NCBI RefSeq assembly: GCF_000006405.1
Contig: NW_003211409.1
Location: forward strand, 600,335 to 643,052
DNA: 42,718 nucleotides
Origin: Perkinsus marinus ATCC 50983
Taxonomy: Eukaryota > Perkinsozoa > Perkinsida > Perkinsidae
Reading direction: 5' to 3'
Position 1 is the stretch's first letter. Every line of letters starts with the position of its first letter. A model generated the notes under the pieces. The model did no database searches, was not told the DNA's origin, and saw nothing but the letters and a program-made list of their open reading frames with translations. Shown piece after piece: positions 22,450 to 31,731 of this stretch. Both the position numbers and the translations under genes were made by a program.

Positions 22450-24045
22450 AGAAGGCATTCGTTTCATTACTGTCCTCGCGATGCCGCCTTTAGAGCGACA
22501 ATAGTACCATCACTCTATACTTTCGCCACCACCATTATTTGCAGTTCTATGTAGTTCCTTCACTGTTGCGTTCGCGAAACACGGGCCATGGTTTACGAGA
22601 GAAATCAGAGCATACACTTCCTATGAGCTCTTGAAACACCAATCACGATCGTAGTTATTGGGCGTCGAAATTATGCATGTAGTTCAGGAGGGTTGTTATT
22701 GTGTACTTAGGATGATAAGGAAAGACTCCTGAACGACACATTGCTGTCGTTGATGGAATTAGTCTAGTCTGATGGTGATCAGGTTTTGGCGAATGTAAGC
22801 AAACATGTGATAGTATCAGAATCGCATTACGACTTGGTGGCTTTACTGAACTCAAGTGAATCAGCCACGTCTGTCTTTTTAGTTTTCGATCATATAGCGA
22901 AACTGTGCCGGTTCTGTCCCGATGATCGGGACTCAGGGGTCCCTGGATCCAGAGAGGCTGATCATGAGCGATGCACATGATCAGACGGTCATCTCCCCTC
23001 ATGGAGCGATCGACACAAACTCCACTGTAGTGCCGACGCCCAAGTCAGAGCGCAGCTCCGCACGCTAATGCCCAACATCATAGTAGCTACCACTCCTTCA
23101 CCACACTTCCCAAACACAAGACTCACCACAGGAGCAGAACTGAAAGCAATGTACGAATGTATCTGGACATATCGTGCGTAGGTAATAAGCTAGGACAGAA
23201 TGAATGGGAATTTACTCCTCGTCGAAATCACCAAATTTACGGACGACATCGTCAAGCGCGATCAACCTGCGAACACCAACACCAATATTGTCCGGCTCAA
23301 GCATACGGCAACACCCTACCTAGGGCATCCTGGATAACGGGACGGAACTGCAATTTCTGGACGACAACCCGTGTCCTCAAGGCGCAGTTGTAGTTGTATA
23401 CGTAACGCACTCTCCTAAAAAGGTGTCCTCCAATAGCTCGAATCCAGATACTAACATCATGTGGATTTAGTGGGAGGCGCTCGATCAAGTCTGTTATACG
23501 TTCCGCGTATCGTCGCCCGCTCGCACCACACTCGCTCATAGGCTTATCGCAGTTCCCAGTCTGTCATGGCAACAATATTCACAGAGAAGATGCCTGCCAC
23601 CACTTACACTAGCTGCCACTGGGTATACCAGAGACTGGTAGTGAGCTATACACACACTAATAACATGGGCCAACTCTTTCGTATGTGGACCGTAGAAACG
23701 GGTTAACAACAGTGCTGCATTGTCCCCTCGAAGACCTACATAGAAAGACCTCAAAATGAAAGATTATAAGGAGCGGACTTTTTCTTAGGGAAATTCGAAA
23801 AAAAATCAAAATTTTCCGTCAAGTGTTTGGGTTCTTGGGCTGAAACCAATTGAATAAGTATAGATAACGTCGTATCAGAACCGGTCATAACAACCGCCGT
23901 GACTGATATATGAGGGCGAGCGAGATTACGACGCCCCCTAGCCGTGCAAATTTGTAAAGCAATTCAGTTCAAGAGCCCAAATACTTGACGACGAGAAACT
24001 TTGATTTTCCGAATTTGCCCGAGAAAAAATAGAGCGCTCCTCAAA
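22450..24045 (-). other. stretch with a possible minus-strand gene, unresolved
   Basis: On the minus strand, 23754 down to about 23600 reads MRSFYVGLRGDNAALLLTRF and KELAHVISVCIAHYQSL. Then 23540 down to 23297 reads RYAERITDLIERLPLNPHD and VSIWIRAIGGHLFRR. These could be exons of one gene of unknown family. The rest (22450-23150 and 23760-24045) shows nothing that I can name. Confidence 0.3.
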
Positions 24046-25215
24046 TCAGAACTGAGCGTTACTCAATAGGAAATCATGAACCGGATCCGCCTCCTCGTTG
24101 GGCCAGTCTATTCCCAGACGAATGAACGTGCCCAAGAAGCTGTCATGAGGGAGCACTCTGCTGTGCTGATATACCATTATCGATCGGGCCAGATCGTACC
24201 TAGCGGACGATGCAAAATAACACACATAAGCTGAGTTCACCGTCTGAGCTCATCGCCAACCTCGACCGTCAACAGGCAAGGTGCCATTCTTTCCTCAGCA
24301 GCTCCGGTGCACCGCGTGACAAGCTGCTGGAAGGCCTGACAAACTCAACCTTCGAATACAACGACACGAGATGGCCACCTCACGACGATCCGCTTGTCGG
24401 GACAGCCATCGAATGAGCATAACCGTCTCGAATGCAGTAAGTCGCTGATCTCCGATTCGGAACCTTTCACACCTTTCTCGAAGCATCATACCGATCGGCT
24501 CCGGTACTCGTCTGTCAGCAACAATAAAGGCCGACCTTTCGCTACTATGATAAAACTCACAGTCCATCCCGCACTTTCTGGCGGTCCGATTCCTCCCAAT
24601 TGGAAGTGAACAGGTTCGCATACGCCTCGAATAACCGTTTATATACAGCGACACTCGTGATAGGATTCCTGAAGTAGAATATATTCCCGTAATGCGACAG
24701 TGCGCATACATCTGAGCCTGCCAGTTGCACAGTGGCTCGCAGGCTTGTGTCAAGCGTAACTGCAAGAAACTACACAGTGCAAAAAACAGTCAACTCACAT
24801 TCCTCAACGCTCTATCCATCATTCGCAGGGCGGTGTTGAACTCAGCCTGGCTCGTGATTCGAGCACTAGGCAGCCAAGGCCCTTCCCGAGGCAGGTCAAA
24901 TTCCAGACTCATAAGGACTCGGTCGTATCTGTTGCAGCTGAGCTCAACGGTAGAGGAAGGGAATGCACTTACTCGACTTCCCTTCCACAGTGTGGAGGCG
25001 ATCCTGCGCAGATCAGAGATTTGACTCTGGGGTATCGACGAGCAAAATGACTCGATGAGAGAGGCACTCCTACGACTCGAGCGTAGCGAACACACACGTA
25101 CCTGAACGCTGTGTGAGGGGAAATATGCACACGGATTCAATGACAATGAAAAACTCTCAGGAAATTGCAGAGAACTGTCGTTGGTTTTTGCACACTTACA
25201 CCGTGTTAATTTCAA
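24046..25215 (-). CDS. multi-exon gene of unknown function, model incomplete
   Basis: Not recognised. The best-looking coding block on the minus strand, about 24760 down to 24570, reads LDTSLRATVQLAGSDV, then HYGNIFYFRNPITSVAVYKR and LFEAYANLFTSNWEESDRQK, and closes at a GTGAGT donor. Upstream, at about 24960-24810, is VLMSLEFDLPREGPWLP followed by ITSQAEFNTALRMMDRALRN. The last exon probably ends at 24046 (DSFLGTFIRLGIDWPNEEAD, then a stop after SNAQF). Exons in between are uncertain. No signal peptide or catalytic motif. A hAT-like MITE overlaps its 5' side (25109-25258). Confidence 0.4.
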
Positions 25216-25258
25216 TCTCTAGCTCAGCTGAGGAAATCAAAAACTCATTCCAACACTG
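25109..25258 (+). mobile_element. hAT-like MITE family 1, copy 2
   Basis: Starts CTGTGTGAGG (family CAGTGTGGGG) followed by GGAAATATGCACA, contains AGCTCAGCTGAGGAAATC and ends CCAACACTG. Flanking octamers CCTGAACG and CTTGTGCG agree at only 5 of 8 positions, so the insertion is old or the ends are slightly misplaced. Confidence 0.7.
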
Positions 25259-25667
25259 CTTGTGCGAGAATACCATCATCGATATCTATTCACTCACCAC
25301 TGACCGTCTTCCTGTTGCGTTTGTTGTCTTCCATAAAGTTCAATTCTTACTGCAGTTCCTATGATGATGCGCGGTGCCAGACTGAGAGCAACGACAGCTT
25401 ACCCATCAGCAGCAATAACGACAACGGCAAGTATTGATTCTCGATTGTAAAACGACGAGGATCCGCATGGTTTAACTCCGGCGGCTATCGCCCTACGGGC
25501 AGGCTTTTTTCTGAGCTACTGCATGTGCTAGTATCATTCGTTATTGAATGCGAAACAAGGGCAGACGAGCTCACTGAATGCATAGTCGCTTGGAGGTGTT
25601 CTTGGTTTCTATAATGGCAGTAACGGCCTTCCACTCACCGTCAAGACCATCTCGAATGAATACTCGG

Positions 25668-25813
25668 ACCTGCACACTGCCGCATACAGGAAAATATGGA
25701 AAAATCTTGTTGGTTTCTGAACACTTCTACCCGAGTTCGTATAAATAAACTCCTACAATTGGTGAGAAAACTCCTGAGCTCAGGTGAGGAAAACAAACTC
25801 ATATCCAACACTG
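25668..25813 (+). mobile_element. hAT-like MITE family 1, copy 3 (degraded 5' end)
   Basis: Recognised by GGAAAATATGGAAAAATC, TTCTACCCGAGTTCGTAT, CTCCTGAGCTCAGGTGAGGA and the terminal CCAACACTG. The first ~40 bases of the family are missing or scrambled, so the left limit is approximate. Confidence 0.65.
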
Positions 25814-25960
25814 TGCTTACAGCTCGGGGAGCATAAATGGGCTGTCCTGCTTGGTAGTCAGCTCGATAGAAGTTGATCTCAACTCTTGTGATCTGAGCAC
25901 ATTACGGTATCATATAATCTATAATTTGTTAATTTATTCATATTTTATCTATGTTTAAGT

Positions 25961-26098
25961 TTCTCCCGTGATATGAAAAACACTAGTGAAAAACGTATTT
26001 CACATATCACTTCGCAGAAAAAACAGCCCATTCGCCAATATCGCCTTTTTTCAACCTAGAGTATTACGCCATTTCACGTAAAACAGGTGCAGCTCCAT
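25961..26098 (+). mobile_element. MITE family 2, copy b
   Basis: Contains CCGTGATATGAAAAACACTA, GTGAAAAACGTATTTCAC and ATTTCACGTAAAACAGG, and ends AGCTCCA. The left terminus is degraded. It lies about 40 bases from copy c in the opposite orientation. Confidence 0.75.
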
Positions 26099-26138
26099 TG
26101 ACAAAACGATATTATATAGTTTATACAATATTATACAA

Positions 26139-26267
26139 TGGAGTTCCACAACCCGTTTTACGTGAAGTGGCGTAAAACTCGGTAAAAAATGCGATATTCG
26201 CGGCCTGTAGTAGTCGTAAAATGTGTTTTTTACATTGTGTTTTTCATATCACGGTCGTGAAACTCCA
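26139..26267 (-). mobile_element. MITE family 2, copy c
   Basis: Reverse-oriented copy starting TGGAGTTCCACAACCCG and ending CACGGTCGTGAAACTCCA. With copy b it makes a ~300-bp imperfect palindrome around an AT-rich spacer (26099-26138). Confidence 0.8.
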
Positions 26268-26407
26268 TGAATAGTTTTATAGTCCAAATTTAATGATAAT
26301 ACAAGTTAACCTCAGCCTGGGCGTAAGAGATCCACAACCAGCAGCGACCGGGATGCCTCCAAACATTGAGTATTTTTAACCCACATAGCATTTGTATGGA
26401 TACGCGA

Positions 26408-26575
26408 CCGTGTGGGAAAAAATGCACATGGTCAACTACCTGTGTTGATGACAATACGAAATTCTGAGACGAAATTTCAGAAAATTCTCATTGGTGTCTG
26501 TGCATATAGGGGCGTGTGAAATTAGTGAAAACTCCTAAACTAAGCTGAGGACAGCGAGTATACATCATGAAACTG
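26408..26575 (+). mobile_element. hAT-like MITE family 1, copy 4
   Basis: Has CCGTGTGGGAAAAAATGCAC, GGTCAACTACCTGTGTTGAT, then AAACTCCTAAACTAAGCTGA and a degraded 3' end at about 26575. No clear target duplication. Confidence 0.65.
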
Positions 26576-26761
26576 ACAGGGGATATCATCAAACTGATCT
26601 TCTGACAGTAATATGAGATACCATCTCATGTGATTACCACACCACAACGAACATCAGAGTAATTAAACAGACCGGGACTATGGAGCATCCTTCACTTACA
26701 AGGCTTCTGTCACAGAGGCCATAGATGAGGTACTCAGGATCACAGACGCACTCGGGCAGCT

Positions 26762-28227
26762 CTAAACAGGCCGGGCAATCTGCAGTTCATCAATAAGAAG
26801 ATATGCATCGGTATGAAAAAACGGTGAAGTCTCACTCTGATGACGGTCGATCATAAATGCCTTGCCACTACTGCTCCAGAAGTCATCATCGTTGGTGACA
26901 CTTTTGGTGACACCCTGAACTGGATCGTCTTGACTGCTCGCCGCCACGCCCTCTGACCATGATTGCAGTACATGTGAATTTTATATGCAAATGTGAAATG
27001 CGCGTTATTTTGGAAGGACGAATAACAGTGACCAAGTTGTCGCTATCACAGTCCCAAACGGGTACTCTCATCACATGTTCATAGCCATGATTACATTGGA
27101 GTTTCACGACCGTGATATGAAAAACACTAGTGAAAAATATATTTCACGACCACTGCATATCACCGCGAATATCGCGTTTTTCACTGAGTTTTACACCACT
27201 TCACGTAAAACAGGTTGTGAAGCTCCAGTGTATATGCGATATAGTTTCAAATCGATTCTCATCATGCTCGGAAAATCAAGTATCAAATTGACACGTGCTG
27301 CATAGTGTTGATTTCTGAGGAAATGTTACTCACCCGAAATGAGGTTGTAAAAAACCGATGAGAACGCGCTAAGGTCTGCCACTTCTGACAGAATTTTCTT
27401 CGATGAACTACAAAACTCGTCGTCGTGGAATAGAAGACACTAAAAAAGAGACGATCAATGTTGAATAAACGCCCTAAAATCCCTACAGGGCCGGCGAGAG
27501 CATCAGCCCTTTCAGGCCACGGTATGAGCCTGTTGTCATTTCCGAGGACCAGATCGTATATGTGTAGGGTATCCACCAATAAGGAGTGAACCTTGAGCAT
27601 AGATCCCCAGTTACTACTAGCCAGGATGTACCACACATGTTAGTATGAAAATCGTGAGGAAATTTTTGGAAATTCTCATTGACTCTAGTACATTTCTACC
27701 CGAATTCATATGTAAACTCCTAAGCTCAGTTTTCAGAAAGCAAACACATATTTCAACACTATCACTATCACTACTAGTAGTAGTGATAGTGATACTACTA
27801 CTATAGTCTACTACTACTATAGTCTACTACTACTATAGTCTACTACTACTACTATAGTCTACTACTACTATAGTCTACTACTACTACTACTACTATAGTC
27901 TACTACTACTACTATAGTCTACTACTACTATAGTCTACTACTACTACTATAGTCTACTACTACTACTATAGTCTACTACTACTACTATAGTCTACTACTA
28001 CTACTATAGTCTACTACTACTATAGTCTACTACTATTATAGTCTACTACTACTACTATAGTCTACTACTACTATTATAGTCTACTACTACTACTATAGTC
28101 TACTACTACTATAGTCTACTACTACTATAGTCTACTACTACTATAGTCTACTACTACTATAGTCTACTACTACTATAGTCTACTACTACTATAGTCTACT
28201 ACTACTATAGTCTACTACTACTATAGT

Positions 28228-28275
<48 letters not shown>

Positions 28276-28279
28276 TAGT

Positions 28280-28330
<51 letters not shown>

Positions 28331-28520
28331 GAAGCTTTTGACCTACTGCTTTATTCAAGAGCAAGTCCCGTTTGAAAATTTCCGATACCGTGTCGTAGCT
28401 ATATATCGTGAGTAGGACAGCACTGGGCAAGGAGTGGTAGGGGGACCATGTCGTTCTAGTCTCATTCGAGGGCTGATGACAATCCATCGCAGCCGCCGAT
28501 ACATCATTCAGGGGTGCCAT
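26762..28520 (-). CDS. possible multi-exon gene with repeat-filled introns, unknown
   Basis: Not recognised; the model is tentative. A 5' exon near 28520-28350 reads HSLPSAVLLTIYSYDTVSEI and could be the start of an F-box-like helix. A block at about 27620-27487 reads SNWGSMLKVHSLLVDTLHIY and WPERADALAGP. After a 47-nt intron (GTAGGG to TTTTTTAG on the minus strand) it continues CLLFHDDEFCSSSKKILSEV and ends at a GTGAGT donor near 27334. The last exon, about 26918-26762, reads VTNDDDFWSSSGKAFMIDRH and stops after ARPV. If right, the (CTA)n array and a hAT-like MITE lie in the first intron and MITE family 2 copy d in a later one. The 47-nt intron is the strongest evidence. Confidence 0.35.
27097..27227 (+). 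mobile_element. MITE family 2, copy d (best preserved)
   Basis: 131 bp, starting TGGAGTTTCACGACCGTGA and ending TTGTGAAGCTCCA. Internal landmarks are ATATGAAAAACACTAGTG, AATATATTTCACG, CGCGAATATCGCG and CACTTCACGTAAAACAGG. Terminal inverted repeats of about 11 bp. Confidence 0.85.
27630..27760 (+). mobile_element. hAT-like MITE family 1, copy 5 (truncated)
   Basis: Recognised by TATGAAAATCGTGAGGAAAT, TTTCTACCCGAATTCATATG and AACTCCTAAGCTCAG, and by the terminal TTTCAACACT. The 3' end abuts the hairpin and (CTA)n array directly. Confidence 0.7.
27761..28330 (+). repeat. (CTA)n-TAGT satellite with leading hairpin
   Basis: Starts with a perfect 15-bp hairpin (27761-27793; arms ATCACTATCACTACT and AGTAGTGATAGTGAT, 3-nt loop). 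It continues as short CTA runs (usually three to five triplets) separated by TAGT, about 26 times, so that the palindrome ACTATAGT recurs every 13-19 bases. At the right end the CTA runs become much longer (15 or more triplets) without interruption. Frames crossing it encode poly-Val or poly-Ser and are not real proteins. Confidence 0.95.
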
Positions 28521-29600
28521 AATAACACATGCTACTTAGGGAATTTGATGAAGAACGTCACCCTCATCTGGAAGCTCCAAGTTGGTACCCCAACCCCACA
28601 ATGGAAGGAATCTATATGAGTTCACAAACAATCACAAAAGGGTTTGCCCAGTGAAAGTGTACCAGGACTAAGGCCAAGGAGTCAACTATAACGCAAAGCA
28701 CAAATATGATGGCTATAAGTCTTATCAAAATTTATTCCCAATTCGTTATTTCCTAGTTGTCTTCATACAGGCACGGATCTGCTACACCCGCCGAGCTGTA
28801 GCTCAGCAGCGTTCAAAGCAGTAGTCTACAGTGATAGTGCCAGAAAAGTGTCCTAGGGCTGAGTTCGAAGCACAGCAAACTCATAGTGGCATTTTCCTAT
28901 ATCCGTATACCCTTCAAAACCCGCATCCAAGATCGATTCAGAATTGCCATGCATATAAGAAGAATAGGACACCACACTGGTAACATCGCCGCGGCACTTT
29001 AGAAAATTTTGACGAATATACAAACCACGTGAAAAAACGCTACCCCCGCCGACTGAAACGACGTCATCAAGCTAGCGAATATCAACTTGAAAATTTCACC
29101 ACTAGACCCTCCCCAACCGTCCACTGCAGTTGTGATAACATTCCTTACGCCCCCTTCTACTACCACTATCACATTGATAGCAGCGCCAACATATTCCTCT
29201 CTGAGAGCCTCCGTGAAAATTGCCAAGGCAAGAGCCTCTACAGAACGCCTTGTACAACTCCCTCGAGGTCTACGTCACTACTCACTCCACTGTTGACGTT
29301 GTAGCATACATACGCCCAGTCTGTGCTCCAACACAGTGATATGCTACCCGTCGCCTTCTACTTGTGATCACTAGAAGGTAGTTACACCAGCAACGCAACA
29401 GCAATGGTTCGGTAACAACATGATGATGACAACAGTGAACGACGGAACATGGATTAGAGTCTACATAGGACCAATGCGATCGCCATTACAGCAGTGCCCA
29501 AAATGAATCCACCGGGACACCAGTGACGATCCAAATGGCATGCTGTAACGAACAGCTTAGCCGCCGCAATATAAACCTACCAATAAATCGATAATTTCTC
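28521..29600. other. stretch with no recognised gene
   Basis: A minus-strand frame at about 29000-29226 (LAIFTEALREEYVGAAINVI, then VVVEGGVRNVITTAVDGW) has plausible composition but no known relatives or splice partners. Otherwise nothing that I can name. Confidence 0.35.
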
Positions 29601-29604
29601 CATG

Positions 29605-29697
29605 AGTTGAAAACACTAGTGAAAAATATATTTCACGAACATCGCGTTTTCCACAGAAAATAACGCCACTTCACGTAAAACTTCAGGTGAAACTCCA
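29605..29697 (+). mobile_element. MITE family 2, copy e (internally deleted)
   Basis: Has GTTGAAAACACTAGTGAAAA, ATATATTTCACGAA, CGCCACTTCACGTAAAAC and ends GGTGAAACTCCA. About 35 bases shorter than copy d, with the central CGCGAATATCGCG missing. Confidence 0.75.
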
Positions 29698-29990
29698 ATG
29701 ATGATATTACCATCACTCCAGCGGAACAGGCATACATAACCGCATACGTATCATCAGAGAACTCCTCACTTCTTACCAACCACGCCAAAATACCTGAACC
29801 GTCCCAAGGGAATCACCCAGGAACCTATAATGTTGTCGAGGGGAACTCATTTTGGATTTCCTACATGGTCAGGAACACATTTTTCCCATGTAAATGTCAT
29901 CACATTAGGATGACCCTTTTCTCACATTCAAGTTGAATGAGCCGCTCGAGGACACACCCAAAGATGAGGCCAACTACTACCTCCTAGGGG

Positions 29991-31039
29991 CTCTGCAATA
30001 GCCGATATGGAGCACCAAAGCAGAGCTTGTTTCTTGCTACCAGTTGCCCGGAGAATTGGCGACGCCACTGCTATGCCTAAGTAGTATTAAGGTAGCTCTC
30101 GAGAACAGACTGTCACTAAAAGACCTTCTGGAATGTTATGAACCGCTATAGCGACCGCCAACGATACACCCACTGAGGGGTCCTGGACAGTGCCGATGAA
30201 CGTAAGGATTCCCTCGGGGAAGTTATGCAGGCAAATTGCTCCAGCAGTGAACAAGGCAACTTTGAGGAGCTCCAGCCTGTGATGAACGGCCTCTTCGTGG
30301 GTCGCTTCTACATCAGCTAAGTTGGAGTTGGTTGACATCTCAGAAAACTCTGGCACTCGTCGTGGTTCATTCTGTGAAAGACCACTGAGCTCAACCTAGA
30401 GACATGTATTCCCTACTTTAATAACGGGACCGTTGTGAGGCTCAAAAAGACCATCAGTGAGCTCCTGCAAGGCGATAGCCGCTGGGGCTACACCATGCGG
30501 GTCCTCTTCGTTTTCCAAGTCCTCAGGCGTCGACTCAGCAGCTGTAGCCTCTTTGGTCGTCCGCCTATGGCGACTCCACGAGTGCCACTTCCGACTACCC
30601 CAGTCCGCTGCCTGAGATCATCTCACTGTGAATAGGGACAGCTCAGTTGTGTTACCATGCAGAGGAGCGTCGCGAGAAAGTACACTAGATTAGCCATCAT
30701 GAAGGCATGGTCCTCATCGAAGGTGTCGCCTTCCTGGAATCTGACCGAACATACATCCTTACCGAAAGCCAAGATTCCACGCACAGGTCAACAGCCTGAG
30801 GGAAGATCTCTGTGAAGCTGACGAAGATCATAACCCCAGCAGCGGTGGCGAGAGCTCCTGCCATAAACCTCTGGTTGTGGGGATCGATTATCATGGATAT
30901 GACGCCACCCAACATAGTAGCCGCCCCTGAGGAAAAGCATGTGCAGCAGTTGACGTTGATCTCAATGTGATGGTCGCTTACCAGCAACGAATGTTAGGCC
31001 GATACCTAAGCCGGCATTAGAGGAGTCCTCTACGACCAT
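29991..31039 (-). CDS. ZIP-family zinc/iron transporter, C-terminus unresolved
   Basis: Membrane transporter of the ZIP (SLC39/ZupT) family, which moves Zn2+ and related metals into the cytosol. Exons 30982-31039, 30785-30926, 30656-30740, 30417-30611, 30125-30371 and 29991-30076 join in one frame with introns of 55, 44, 44, 45 and 48 nt. TM1 is [11 protein letters not shown] and [13 protein letters not shown]2 includes [18 protein letters not shown] polar loop follows, rich in E/D and with a few H ([20 protein letters not shown]). The metal-site motifs HNFPEG and HNIPEG lie in TM4 and TM5, 29 residues apart, as in ZupT-like members. After them comes [15 protein letters not shown] and AEPLG. 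About 50 further residues with two more TM helices are expected, but I could not follow the frame past 29991; the following [12 protein letters not shown] hydrophobic run is one base out of frame. Divergent from CFAP91. Family call secure, 3' end not. Confidence 0.9.
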
Positions 31040-31731
31040 TGGGAAGTACAACGACCACTACTGCTGTTCTTGGATCAAGGAATCACCGCCGCCGGCCCCG
31101 AGACAAAGTAAAAAGCGCGCGCCCAAAAATTCTAGTGTGCGTTGGCTGTTCATTCGGTGGTGACCAAATCAACGACATACTGTCGAACGAAAGACTATCG
31201 AGAATGTGAATCTTTCAAGAGTGCTCATAGCCGCGGCTTCACATCAGTCGTTCACTTACACATTGTCATTCTCCGCTTTAGAGAGTAGTATCTTATTATC
31301 AAGCACAGTGCCCCCAGGTGATCTCATTAGGGGTCTTCGGATTCCCAACAGAGCAGTAGTTCACCTCGTAACCGCTGAATGGAATATACTCTCCGTGGAG
31401 GGCGTTCATCATACGATCCCTCACTGGGACTGTCATCAGCTACTAATCGACCTCCTCACACTTCTGTAAGTGAGATGCCTTATTCCACACTAGCAACCGA
31501 GTCGCTTGAGCGCATGTAGCTCTATCGATCCGGGAATTCCATATAGTGTCTCGTGAGGTATGCGTAGGGTAGCTCCCGAGACGTCCATACCGCCGTTCGC
31601 AGATAAGTGGCCGGAATCGTTTTCGCTACTTCCGGCGTTCCCTCGCTGACGGTCAAAGCCCCAATGAGGCTGTCCACTACCGCGTCCCACACGCCGGTCC
31701 TTTTCTACCCAGAGTAGCCGAGCCAGAGCCG
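31040..31731. other. divergent intergenic region between ZIP and CFAP91
   Basis: About 690 bases between two gene starts pointing away from each other, so it should hold both promoters. Open frames on both strands (for example 31206-31469 plus and 31490-31690 minus) have no motifs. No repeat copies. Confidence 0.45.

Noticed and set aside
28221-28520. A poly-Val/poly-Ser tail on a minus-strand frame
   Set aside because: It is translation of the (CTA)n array; the coding part, if real, must end at a splice donor before the array.
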